NCBI GenBank assembly: GCA_037893225.1 | Contig: JAZGUH010000327.1 | Span: 1,922,001 to 1,986,000, forward strand | Direction: 5' to 3' | DNA: 64,000 nt | Origin: Hippasteria phrygiana | Taxonomy: Eukaryota > Echinodermata > Asteroidea > Valvatida > Goniasteridae | In this document: positions 43,719 through 53,626 of the stretch, in pieces | How the letters are laid out: each line of letters begins with the position of its first letter | Numbering within the stretch: the first letter of the stretch is position 1 | Notes under the pieces: generated by a model | The model's database searches: none | The model's input: only the letters and a program-made list of their open reading frames with translations | Told to the model about the DNA's origin: nothing | Made by a program: the position numbers and the translations under genes

Positions 43719-44583
43719 CTAGTTTTCCTGATTTGCCGCCTTATATTTATTGTCCCTGAAGGAACAAGGTTTGACACATTTGGAAGCTTTGTCCCCAAAT
43801 CTCCAATGGTACCAGCACTCAGAACCCGCGCGTGTTACACTTTTCGACTTGGAAGGACTTCTGTATCTTACAGAATTCTTCTTTTTAGAACGCTCTCGAC
43901 TACGCCCACGAGTAGAAACGTCACGGTTATGCGGCCTACTTTGTTGACTACAAACAAGGGATTGAACTAGAGTTGTCAATTGATTAACTTGACTTTGTAA
44001 TTCGTCTATCCGCGTTTCAAGTAAGTGGGATGAGGTTACGTTCACTTCGGTAGAAGTGGCTACTGTTGGTGGAGATTTGATTTCCAAGATTTTATCGGCA
44101 ATAATTGCCAACTGCTCCAAATCTACGGTATCGCTAGATGATGCCAATATGAGCTGTACATTCTGGGGTAAACGTTGGAGGAATAATTGTAAGATTCTTT
44201 CTTCGAGCTGATTTTCTCCCAAGAGTTGTTTCATACGACGTAGAAGCTGCGAAGGCTTTCTATCGCCAAGTTCCTAAGAAATTAATAGTTGGTGCAATCG
44301 TTTTTGCTCCGATTCTGATGTTCGTTTAATCAGTTCAAATTTCAACTTGTCATATACGGATCAACTGAAGGAGGACCTATTAATAGATCCTGGACTTCTT
44401 GAGCAATTTCTGGTTGTAGTGACGATACTACATATGCAAATTTGGTTGATTGGCTTGTGATCTGGCGAGTTTAAAACTGCGCCTCAACTTGCGCAAACCA
44501 TATTGTTGGATGTGAGGCCAGAATGGTGGCAATTTAAGGCTAACCGCAGACAAAGGTTCTATTGTCTCGGGTGCTTTGGCCAT
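43719..44583 (-). pseudogene. N1 gag
   Basis: The likely start on the minus strand is ATG at 44583 (MAKAPETIEPLSAVSLKLPPF), followed by a one-base loss near 44530 that hides a WFAQVEAQF segment, and a stop near 44278. The rest (44234-43719) has QLLGENQLEERILQLFLQRLP, a Ser/Arg-rich basic part and a C-terminal CWYHWRFGDKASKCVKPC, a Cys/His cluster common at the end of this gypsy group's gag instead of a classic CCHC knuckle. Gag forms the particle and binds RNA. Confidence 0.85.
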
Positions 44584-44759
44584 ATTTGGAGAAACGAATG
44601 TACTCAAATTAAATGAATTATATACAAATGTCTAAACTGAAGAATTACTTCCAAGTGCTTGTCGGTCAAAAGAAAAGGATTTGTACATCTCAGAAAACCA
44701 TCGCCGTTTTAGTTTTGAATCGGCGTGTAAACCATCATACAAATGAGCAAAATGGTTTC

Positions 44760-45264
44760 TTACAACGGTTGTGGTTTTTCCACGGCGAGTTTAATTCTCT
44801 TGGCACTCTGTCTAACTGAATAATGCCAAAATAAGGTTCTTAATTCTATACTTTGTTGCTTAACTTGGTTATGATTTATGATCAGACTATTTACATCGTC
44901 TAAGGTGGCATCAAATTCGCTTTGAAAAGAATGAATGTCGTCTTCCGAAAGAATAGGTACTGCGAGTTTCTTACTCGACTGAAATTTGGCAAATGATATA
45001 GGTGGGATTGTCGCGAACGCAATCAAAGTGTTGGGCCGGTCAATTGATATTATCTCCTTAAAATGGAGTAGTTCAGAAAATAAACTATCTGCAGAGTGCT
45101 GTGAAGGCTTGGGAACTCGTTTTTCGCGGTTTATATTATAAACGAAAGTTGTTAAATAATTGATTCCTGCGGCTAGTCTGACTATCACTTGGTCGGACTG
45201 TTGACAAGTATGAAGTTTCCGAATAGCTGGACCTACGAGGTTATTAATTTTAGCACCACGATAC
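44760..45264 (-). CDS. N1 extra ORF upstream of gag, 3' part
   Basis: Open on the minus strand without stops from the N2 junction to 44760. It includes RGAKINNLVGPAIRKLH, VIVRLAAGINYLT, a middle acidic part and a basic end (RQSAKRIKLAVEKP). Its 5' part is at 50424-50518 on the other side of N2. Taken together without N2 and one target copy, it would be about 199 residues, ending before gag. The pattern of a DSRG motif early, then GAKI and an AGIN block, resembles the blocks of SGNH/GDSL hydrolases. That is a weak motif match, not an assignment. Confidence 0.6.
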
Positions 45265-45269
45265 GTCAC

Positions 45270-45473
45270 TGTTGTGTTTGTACGTCAATAATTGACTCAA
45301 TAAATGGAGAGACATCAGGGATACTTTTCTGGTTGCGTCGTGTTATATTCACAGGAGAACTCGGGGTCACATGACGCATTTACCGTATGTACGATTTAGG
45401 ATAAACACTGCTGCGTACAATGACGTCATACATTGGTTGCTATAAATATGCTGCATATTCTGCATACACTACA
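45270..45473 (-). repeat. N2 3' LTR
   Basis: 204-bp LTR, TGTAGT...ACAACA on the minus strand. It contains TGACGTCA and, read on the plus strand, the order TGACGTCA, ATTGG, TATAAATA. Confidence 0.92.
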
Positions 45474-45885
45474 TCTTCTCCCCCCTTAAATGAAAACCAT
45501 GCCAAACCGAATTAAACAATACATGTACCGTTGTCTACACAATACCTTTGACTAAAAACAAAAACAAATGTCAACAACACACTTGGTTGCATAAAAAAAA
45601 AAAATGTCTGTAAGAACGACCCTTTTCTTTTCCTTAATCCAAGTCCCTGGACCAAAATGTACGCATTTGAAATAAAAACTGGCATTTAATCCGTTTTAAC
45701 ATGTGAAATGATGAGTACCAGCCCCACAATTTCACTGCAACTGTTTTGTTTCAAAAAGAAGAACAAAAACTATCAACTTTGTCTTTTCTTTTAACTGAGT
45801 AACAAGTAACGAGTTAAGTAAACGGCATAAACACTCAAAAATGCAGTGTATGAAACCTTAACTTCAGGTTTCTGTCACCCAATCC

Positions 45886-47103
45886 TTAGAGTCTTTTACA
45901 TAGTCTCAATGAGTCTCTCTGGAGGTTTGCCGACTCTGGAGGAATGGCGTATAGGGGCTTAGGTGAAGCACTGGGATTGGCAGTTATGGTCGGTGCTGTG
46001 GCATGGGGACGTTCAGCCCGAGGAATGTGCGAATCAACGACCAGAGTGTCCTGCGCGGTAGGGGTGAACGCGGGAACAGATGCAAAGTCGGAGATTTCTG
46101 CATCCTGATGGACTGAGGTATTTTTTCCATTCTGAGAGTTCTGATGACTAGTCGAAGACAATTCAGCTCTCCTCATTTGATCAACGTGCCGTTTCCATAC
46201 TCTGCCATCTTGCAAAATCACGACATAAGACTTTGGTGCTGTGCGCTCTGCGACTGTGGCAGGCCACCAAGTCTCCTTTCGACGGAAATCCTTAACCAGA
46301 ACCTCCTCTCCCGCATAGAACTCGCGGAGTCGGGGCTGTCTGTCATGGTGCAACTTTTGATTGCTCTGCATGTTGACCACTTTGCGTTCCAAATCCGGGC
46401 GTAGCAAAGACAAACGAGTACGCAGTTCCCGTCCTAGGAACAAACTAGCAGGAGTACGACCGGTCGTCGAGTGCTTTGTCGTGCGGTAGGTCAACAAGAA
46501 ACTGTCAATACGTTGTTGCAAACTTCGACCACTAGGTTTGCTGGAACTAAGAGCGCGTTTGAATGATTGGACCATACGCTCTGCTGCACCATTACTCGCG
46601 GCGTGGTATGGCGCAACTCTCACATGTTTCACACCATTCACCTTGAGGAAATGCTGGAACTCCTCACTGATGAATTGCGGTCCATTATCGCTGACCAGTT
46701 GACAGGGAATGCCGTACCTGCTGAACAGGTCTCTCAGCACCGTAGTGGTTGCATTCGCGGTGGTGCTACTCATGTGGAAAACCTCTGGCCATTTCGCGTA
46801 TGCATCGACAACGATAAAGAAATCGTTACCATCTTTCTGCGCGAAATCGACGTGAATTCTGTGCCATGCAGAGCTAGGCCACACCCATGGCATTAGGGGT
46901 GCAACCGTTGGAAGATGTCTAGTCTGTTGACAGCTGGCACAGAGACGAACCATTTGTTCGATGTCACGATCGATGTTGGGCCACCAAACGTAGCTTCGTG
47001 CGATTTCTTTCATTCGCACGATTCCTGGATGAGCAATGTGTAACTCATCAAGGATGTCTCGCTCGTACCTGTGGGGTATCACAACTCTCAGTCCCCACAG
47101 CAA
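45886..47103 (-). CDS. N2 integrase
   Basis: An open frame of about 405 residues. The zinc finger reads H-X3-H in ELHIAHPGIVRM and C-X2-C in LCASCQQTRHL. The core has all three acidic residues: Asp in RIHVDFAQ, Asp in LVSDNGPQF and Glu in NGAAERMVQ. RTTKHSTTGRTPASLFLGRE is the usual post-core motif. The C-terminal domain binds DNA (EEVLVKDFRRKETWWPATV) and a long Ser/Pro/Thr-rich tail follows. It appears intact, although the frame starts downstream of a stop that separates it from RNase H. It joins element cDNA to host DNA. Confidence 0.92.
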   Translation of the reverse strand: MLWGLRVVIPHRYERDILDELHIAHPGIVRMKEIARSYVWWPNIDRDIEQMVRLCASCQQTRHLPTVAPLMPWVWPSSAWHRIHVDFAQKDGNDFFIVVDAYAKWPEVFHMSSTTANATTTVLRDLFSRYGIPCQLVSDNGPQFISEEFQHFLKVNGVKHVRVAPYHAASNGAAERMVQSFKRALSSSKPSGRSLQQRIDSFLLTYRTTKHSTTGRTPASLFLGRELRTRLSLLRPDLERKVVNMQSNQKLHHDRQPRLREFYAGEEVLVKDFRRKETWWPATVAERTAPKSYVVILQDGRVWKRHVDQMRRAELSSTSHQNSQNGKNTSVHQDAEISDFASVPAFTPTAQDTLVVDSHIPRAERPHATAPTITANPSASPKPLYAIPPESANLQRDSLRLCKRL

Positions 47104-47124
47104 ACAGTCCTGTTCTGTGGAAAG

Positions 47125-48176
47125 TTAATGCCGGCGATTGAAGTAAGGCTTGAGGCGTTCGTCGCTTACTTCCGCTGGCCACCCGCTTTTTGTGAACTCC
47201 ACCACGCGCGAAAGTACTGGATCAGTCCTTGTCGCGTGCGAGATCTCCCTACTGGTTACTGGTAGGCTGTCTAGGCGTTTGTCGGCAATGTTGTAGATGG
47301 TGTCTTCGTCGTCCTCTTCCGTTGTCGGCAATGGAAGGCGTGAAAGCGCGTCTGCGAGTACATTCTGCGTAGACGGAATGAACCGCAAGTCGTAGTCGAA
47401 AGCTGACAGCATTACTGCCCATCGCTGTAGGCGTTGTGCTGCAAGGGTGGGAATCGCCGTCTTTGGACCAAGGATTCGCTCCAATGGCTTGTGGTCAGTT
47501 CGTATGGTAAACCTTCTCCCGTAGAGATACGTGCGGAAGCGTTTCAGACCAAACATGACTGCCAAAGCCTCTTTGTCCAGCTGCGCGTAGCCCTTCTCAT
47601 GCCTATTGAGCGAACGCGAAGCATAAGCTACCGGATGTCTAGAGCCGTCTGCGTACACGTGCAACAAGACTGCTCCAAGCCCGTAAGGTGACGCATCTGT
47701 TGTGAGCTCGAGGGGGAACGCTTGGTCGTAGTGAGCAAGAAGCTTGTCGGAACTGATGGCTTCCTTCACTGACTGGAATGCCCTGGTACATTAATCCGTC
47801 CACTGCCAAGGACAATCCCCGAGCAGGTCGTTTAACGGATGGATCATGGTCGACAAGTTAGGTAGAAACTGCGCCTGGAAGTTGACCATTCCCAACCATG
47901 AGCGAAGCTCCGTGACATTCTGTGGAACAGGCGCTTGGCGTATTGCCTCGACCTTGTCGTCAGTAGGCTGAATCCCTTTTGCAGAGATTCGACGTCCCAT
48001 GAAGATCACGCTCTCTTGCATGAACCTGCACTTTTCGGTCTTCACCCTGAGACCGTACTTGCGGAATCTCTGGAAGACGTACTTCACATTGCAGAGATGT
48101 TCCTCATCCGATTTGCCTGTCACCAGCACATCATCCATGATTGCGCATGTGCTGTCGAGGCCTGCGAGTACCTGTT
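47125..48176 (-). pseudogene. N2 reverse transcriptase C-half and RNase H
   Basis: RT continues from 48288 with FGISSSPAIWQRFIEQVL, the catalytic block TCAIMDDVLVTG (Met-Asp-Asp, with Ile where an aromatic is usual), KCRFMQESVIFMGRRIS and LRSWLGMVNFQAQFLPNL, ending at a stop at 47793. RNase H (47769-47125) has TTDASPYGLGAVL, YASRSLNRHEKGYAQLDKEA, TIRTDHKPLERI and NVLADALSRLPL with its catalytic residues in place. TAA and frame changes near 47793 and 47125 divide the polyprotein. Confidence 0.9.
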
Positions 48177-48889
48177 CAATAAATCTCTGCCAAATTGCAG
48201 GACTCGATGAAATACCGAACGGTAAAGCGTGTATACCGATAAAGTCCCCTGTGCGTGTGAATCGTGACGTATTCTTGGGATTTATCATCGAGTAACATCT
48301 GTTGATATGCGCACTTCAGATCGATTTTTGAGAATTTCTCCCCACCAGCGAGCTTACTGAATACTTCCTCTGAAGTAGGTATGGGGTACTGATCGGTGTG
48401 GATCGATTTGTTCACCGTATTTTTGTAGTCCCCACACAGACGTACCGTGCCGTCGGCTTTAGGAACACAAACTAGAGGCGTTGCCCACTCGCTGAAATCA
48501 ACTAGGTATATGATTGTCTCTTGCTCCATTCTCGCGAGTTCGTTCTCGACTGCAGAGCGAAGAGCTAACGGGACCGGCCGAGCTTTATGGAAAACTGGGA
48601 TTGCGTCTTCCTTGACATGGAGTGTTGCCTTTACTCCACGTACTGTGCCCAACTCTGGCTGAAAAATGTCCTGATACTCACTTTTCAGCTCGGCAATCGG
48701 GTCAGACTTCATGTGCACACCGTATTGGCCTTGGGAGAACAGATTAGGCCAGTCCAGCCTAAGAGCTGTTAACCACTCCCTGCCCAACAAGGGTGGTGCG
48801 TACTTGTCCGCGTGGACGATGATCAATGGCAATTTTGCCTCCTGGCCATTGTACTGCACATCTATTACCAATTGGCCCAGAATTCTCAA
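48177..48889 (-). pseudogene. N2 protease end and reverse transcriptase N-half
   Basis: The minus-strand frame begins in the protease C-terminus (LPLIIVHADKYAPPLLGREW). The RT fingers follow: VFHKARPVPLALRSAVENEL, WATPLVCVPKADGTVRLCGDY, FSKIDLKCAYQQMLL and YVTIHTHRGLYRYTR. Near 48222 a one-base change shifts the palm into another frame (GISSSPAIWQ). Gly-Asp-Tyr replaces the usual Val-Asp-Tyr in the CGDY block, which is common in this group. Confidence 0.88.
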
Positions 48890-50017
48890 TTGGGTTCCGC
48901 GTACGCGTGTAGGACACGATTCACTGGTTGCATTGGAATGTGCCCCAGATATTTGCGATAGTCCGACTGGCTCATGATAGATGTAGCAGCACCTGTGCCA
49001 AGTTCCATTTGGATAGGAACGTTCGCGATTCGGACTGGAACCTTGATTGTCGGAGTACGGATGTACGTTTCAGTTGTCGTATCCGTTTGTGACGTATGAT
49101 TTGTCGTAACTGTGAAAACTGAGTCCACAAATGTACTGTCGTCGCGATATCCGTCGTTAGTTGAATCGTGAAACTCGTGATCGCTTCTGTCGTCTCCCAC
49201 ATAGCGAACGCGTCCTTTGGACTTGGGTCGCTGTAGAGATGTGCTTTTCGTGATATGTGGTGCAGTGCCCGCCTTATTATCAGATCTGCACTCTGACTGC
49301 AAATGTCCCACTTTTTGGCATTTGTAGCATTTGGCATTCTTGTACCTGCACTCATCGCGATTGTGGTTGTTTAGTCCACAGCGATCACAGTGTTTCCGTG
49401 GTTGCGACAACTTGGGCCTTTGTCGTGTTTGATAACGTTTGTAGTGAGAGGTCACTCTGTTCACTGGCTTGGTCTCTGTGGCGCCCATGTCTCGTACATT
49501 CCTAGCAGCAGCCTCCTCTGCTAAAGCCAGTTCCAGAGTTTGCTGGAAATTGTAGTTACGTGCGAGCAATTTATTCTGGATACTCTCCGACTGCAGGCCA
49601 CAGATGAATCTGTCACGCAGACTCTCCTGCAGTTGATCACCAGCAAAGTCACAATGCACAACCATTTTCTTCAAATGAGCAACGTACTCACAGATATATT
49701 GCCCAGGTTGTTGTCTAGCATTATGAAACTGAAATCTCTCTGCGACTGCCAGTCTCTTGGGCCTATAGTGTCCCTTTAACAGCTTACACAAATCATCGTA
49801 CTAGGTCTTTTCCTTGGGTTGTTGTGGGAAAGACAAGTCTTTAATAGGCCGTGCTGCCAATGCTGCTTAACAAAATAGCCTTGCGTTTTACAGCATTTTC
49901 CTCCGTGTCTGCGATGTCCACAGCAACGAAATACTGATCAAGTCTTTCCAAATATGTGTCAATATCACCATCCCCTGGCTGAAATTCCTCAAACACAGTT
50001 CTCTGAAAAGTCGCCAT
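48886..50017 (-). pseudogene. N2 gag with two CCHC knuckles and protease start
   Basis: The minus-strand gag starts at ATG 50017 (MATFQRTVFEEFQPGD, DTYLERLDQYF). It is disrupted near 49865 and by TAG near 49802, then open from 49791: RDRFICGLQSESIQNKLL, two knuckles CDRCGLNNHNRDEC and CYKCQKVGHLQSEC, an acidic linker and the protease loop. The loop reads MELGTGAATSIM, so the catalytic Asp is Gly (GGC). The protease would be inactive even if the frame were intact. Gag packages RNA; protease cleaves the polyprotein. Confidence 0.9.
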
Positions 50018-50222
50018 TATTGTGTACCCCAACGCGTACCGTTACTATGCGGTGTAGTGCCAACCACGTCGTGCGTATCGTGCGTGTCTCACGTGCGTGT
50101 CGCGAAACTTCCAAAAGATGGTCAAACCAACCATGGTCAAACTCACCGTCGTTTTACACTAATTCAGTCCGTAGATTTCCCTGTACGTAGGCTGTGTGTT
50201 CAGTGTCTATCCTCGTCGCCAC

Positions 50223-50423
50223 TGTTGTGTTTGTACGTCAATAATTGACTCAATAAATGGAGAGACATCAGGGATACTTTTCTGGTTGCGTCGTGTTATA
50301 TTCACAGGAGAACTCGGGGTCACATGATGCATTACCGTATGTACGATTTAGGATAAACTGCTGCGTACAATGACGTCATACATTGGTTGCTATAAATAGG
50401 CTGCATATTCTGCATACACTACA
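50223..50423 (-). repeat. N2 5' LTR
   Basis: 201-bp LTR. It differs from the 3' LTR by single-base changes and a few short deletions. Confidence 0.92.
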
Positions 50424-50518
50424 GTCACAAAATCAATGGTAAACGGAAACTCTAATGCTTTAGGATACTTGTTAAAATTATGTCCTCGAGAATCCGCAGC
50501 AAATAAACAGCGAATCAT
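50424..50518 (-). CDS. N1 extra ORF upstream of gag, 5' part
   Basis: ATG at 50518 on the minus strand starts MIRCLFAADSRGHNF and stays open to the N2 junction at 50424, in the same frame as the 3' part at 45264-44760. It lies about 120 bases after the N1 primer site, where a leader would be expected. See the entry for the 3' part. Confidence 0.55.
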
Positions 50519-50638
50519 TACGAACTACGTACGGAAATATATGTATAGTGGTATATACAAAGCTACCGATTTATATTATTAATACTAGCCGGTGAAATTG
50601 TAATCCAACTACTGAGCTTCGGTAATCACGTATCGGAT

Positions 50639-50654
50639 CACGTCGGGGTCACCA
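50639..50654 (-). other. N1 primer binding site
   Basis: TGGTGACCCCGACGTG on the minus strand, three bases after the LTR end. It has the TGG start expected from pairing with a tRNA CCA end. Confidence 0.7.
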
Positions 50655-50657
50655 GTT

Positions 50658-51172
50658 TTAGGGTTTCAAGTTCGGAATAATACATACAATAATTACCCTA
50701 AATTATAAGTCGAAGTCCGCTGTTGTCCTCTGAAAGCAGCTACTGGACTCCTGGAACGTCAAACTTCTTGTCGTATTTTGGTAAATATTTACAAAAAGGC
50801 ACTGTGTCCTTCCACGGGAATAGTCCCTATAAGGAGCAAACACTACCTAACCAGTTTCTATTCCCGCGTCCGGACACAAGCTAATGGTGTAATGCTGTAG
50901 GAAAACGGACCACTGTAGAATGATGTGATGACTCTACACGGTTAGCGAAGGAGAGAGGAATGAAAAATGTGGTCCTGCTTTTTATACTGTGTGTGGAATT
51001 GAATGCCCTGCCCAGTCCATAGAATTAAATACAATAGACAATATAACTTAAACATTCCTCTGCCGTGCAGGTAAAACTCAACGGAACAAAACAGGATTTA
51101 GCTGGCTATTGACTACTCTGGGCTGGACAGCACAGACAAGAAAAAAACAACTGTTGAAGGAATTTTACTACA
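50658..51172 (-). repeat. N1 5' LTR
   Basis: 515 bp, nearly identical to the 3' LTR. A minus-strand TATAAAAAG box is at about 50978-50987, a good candidate promoter for N1. Confidence 0.93.
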
Positions 51173-51177
51173 ACCAT

Positions 51178-52604
51178 AATGGATTTGTCAACCAGGTTTT
51201 CCAGAGGCCATTCCACTGAGGAAGATAACAGCCAAAGTTGTTGTTGAGGCTCTTATGCAGTTTTTCACAAGAAATAGTTTACCGAAAGAAGTGCAGTCCG
51301 ATCAGGGGTCTAACTTCATGTCGGGTGTGTTTCAGGAAGTCCTGCGTAAGCTGGGGATCAAGCAGTTGAAATCATCTGCATATCCCCCGCAGTCTCAAGG
51401 AGCTCTGGAGAGGTACCACCAAACTCTCAAGAATATGATCAGAGCATACTGCGAGGATTTCCAAGAAGATTGGGACAAAGGAATTCCCTTTTTGTTGTTT
51501 GCAACTAGGGACTCACCGAACGAGTCAACCGGTTTTACTCCGTTTGAGTTGGTCTACTGTCATGAGGTGAGGGGGCCTTTGAAACTCATCAAGGAGAGGT
51601 TTCTGGCAGAGGAGGATGAGACCAATCTGCTCGACTATGTGTCGAACTTCAAGGAGAGGCTGTCCAAAACATGTTCTGTGGCACAAGAACATCTCAAGGT
51701 GTCTCCACGGGTCATGAAGACTAGAGCAGACAAGAAATCTGAAGTCCGCATCTTTAAACCCGGCGAAAAAGTGCTAGTGCTGTTGCCTCTGCCTGGCGAG
51801 CCCCTTAAAGCGAAGGTCAGTGGGCCCTACTGTATCAACAAGAAACTCGATGATGTAAATTGCATAGTCAGTACCCCAGATCGAAGAAAGAGCCAAAGAG
51901 TTTGTCATGTGAACATGCTCAAGAGATACTACGAGCGTGATAATTCTGGCCAACCAGTGGGTGTAGCTGTCATTGAGTCAGAACCCGACAGTGACAATTC
52001 AGATGATGAAGACCTTGAGTCAAAAACAGCTGAACTTGAGTTCTTGGCTGTTCAGCTTTTAAATTCTGAAATTCTTGCCAACTTGGACGAAATCCTTGGT
52101 TATTTGCACAATGACCAACGGAGAGACTTAACAAGTCTACTCCAAAAGTACGAGCGAGTTTGTTCTGACAAGCCCGGCCGTACGTCGGTTGCCGTTCATA
52201 ATGTTGATGTAGGAAATACAAGACCTATAAAACGGGCACCCTACCGACTTAACCCTGACAAATTATCGAAGGTTCGAGAAGAGGTCAAGTTCATGATAGA
52301 GAATTACATTATAGAACCTAGTCAGAGTTTTTGGAGTTCTCCCATTGTCATGGTTCCAAAGCCTGACGGGACACTTAGATTTTGTATTGTTTATCGAAAA
52401 GTCAATGCAGAAACTAAGACTGATTCATATCCTATCCCTAGGCTGGAAGACTGTATTGATCGAGTGGGAAATTCTGCATTTGTCAGTAAAATAGACTTGT
52501 TGAAAGGATATTGGCAAGTGCCCTTGACTGACCGAGCCCAAAAAAAATTGGCGTTTGTGACACCCGATGGTCTGTACCAATGTAAACGATGCCCATTGGG
52601 ATAA
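51178..52604 (+). pseudogene. Gmr1-like integrase C-half and reverse transcriptase N-half
   Basis: After N1 the integrase core resumes and has the second Asp in VQSDQGSNF and Glu in SQGALERYHQTL, then FELVYCHEVRGPL and a C-terminal domain (FKPGEKVLVLLPLPG). An acidic linker follows and RT begins in the same frame: NTRPIKRAPYRLNP, WSSPIVMVPKPDGTLRFC and IDLLKGYWQVPL. In the block usually read as VDYRKLN, Val replaces Asp (IVYRKVN). The frame ends at 52604 through a one-base shift. RT directly after integrase is the defining Gmr1 feature. Confidence 0.93.
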
Positions 52605-53485
52605 AAAACGCCCCGGCTACGTTTCAGAGAATAATGAGTCAAGTCATTGGCGGGCTAGAAAATTGTGTTGTCTATATTGATTACATTTTACACAGTGATT
52701 GCTGGGAAGACCATCTGAAACACTTGAGTGCCCTGTTTGCTAAGCTTTCTAAAGCGAACCTGGTGGTGAACCTCAAGAAGAGTGAGTTTGCCAAAGCAAC
52801 AGTGGCCTACTTAGGTCATGTGGTCGGTCAAGGTCACGTGCTACCACGAGTAGCAAAGATTCAAGCCAATCAAGAGTTTCCCGTACCCACAGGGAAAAGA
52901 GAACTGATGAGATTCCTGGGTATGAGTGGATTTTACAGAAAGTTTGATCCAAACTTCAGCATTGCCACTCCATTGACAAAACTGTTACAGAAAAATGTAA
53001 AGTTTGTTTGGTCGGAATCATGCCAAAGTGCTTTTGAGAAATTGAAAGCCATTCTGACAAACGAACCAGATCTGGCTGCGCCAAAGTTTGACAAGGCGTT
53101 CAAAATAGCTATTGACGCCAGTGATGTCGGTGTCAGAGCGGATTTGCTCCAAGATGATGATGAGTCAGGCATCGAGCGACCGGTCAGTTACTTCTCGAAG
53201 AAACTGAATAACTACCAGGCTAAATACTCCACCATTGAAAAAGAGGCGTTATGTCTCGTCCTTGACTTACAGCACTTTAAAGTGTAATTAATAAATGGTG
53301 CTGGGGAGACGATCATTTATACTGATCATAACCCACTTGTGTTTTTGGAGAAATTCAAGACCAAGAACCAAAGATTATTTCGATGGAGTTTGATTTTGCA
53401 ACCATACCCACTCAAACTCATTCATATTGCCGGAAAAAGCAATGTTTTGGCTGATTCTGTCCAGAGTTTAGAAGATTGTACTTAA
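52589..53485 (+). pseudogene. Gmr1-like RT C-half and RNase H
   Basis: RT continues with IKNAPATFQRIM. The catalytic box reads VVYIDYILHSD: the second Asp of YXDD is Tyr (TAC). LGHVVGQGHV and MRFLGMSGFYRKFDPNF follow. RNase H has IAIDASDVG, PVSYFSKKLNNYQAKYSTIEKEAL, then TAA at 53285, after which IYTDHNPLVFLEKF and the end of RNase H continue to about 53485. The YIDY change and stops make RT and RNase H inactive in this copy. Confidence 0.9.
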
Positions 53486-53626
53486 TTACATTGATTTCTG
53501 TGTGTTGTAAGACCAGTAAGTTGTAAACACAATACTTCTGTTTATTACTGTAAGAAGTCATGGCCAGACATATTTTCCTTTTAAGCGAAAATTTCCTGTG
53601 TAAATTGTCTTTCTTTATGGGGGAGA

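Larger units (their letters stand above)
45270..50423 (-). mobile_element. Nested gypsy element N2, nearly complete
   Basis: LTRs 45270-45473 (204 bp) and 50223-50423 (201 bp) differ at only a few sites. Target duplication GTCAC flanks both sides (45265-45269, 50424-50428). On the minus strand the primer site TGGCGACGAGGATAG (50207-50221) follows the 5' LTR, and a purine tract AAGGGGGGAGAAGA precedes the 3' LTR. Coding order is gag, protease, RT, RNase H, integrase over 5.15 kb. It lies in the extra ORF of N1 and is the youngest complete element here, yet carries a few disabling changes. Confidence 0.95.
36222..51172 (-). mobile_element. Nested gypsy element N1 inside the Gmr1-like integrase
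   Basis: Two 515-bp LTRs, 36222-36736 and 50658-51172, are nearly identical. Target duplication ACCAT is present at 36217-36221 and 51173-51177. On the minus strand the LTR runs TGTAGT...CCCTAA. A primer site TGGTGACCCCGACGTG (50639-50654) and a purine tract (AGAAGGGGGC, minus strand, next to 36736) are in place. Coding order on the minus strand is an extra 5' ORF, gag, protease, RT and integrase. N1 is broken by N2 and a LINE; about 0.9 kb covering RT thumb and RNase H is missing at the LINE. Confidence 0.93.

Noticed and set aside
46144..46896. Plus-strand ORFs inside N2
   Set aside because: They lie opposite the intact minus-strand integrase, which explains their openness.
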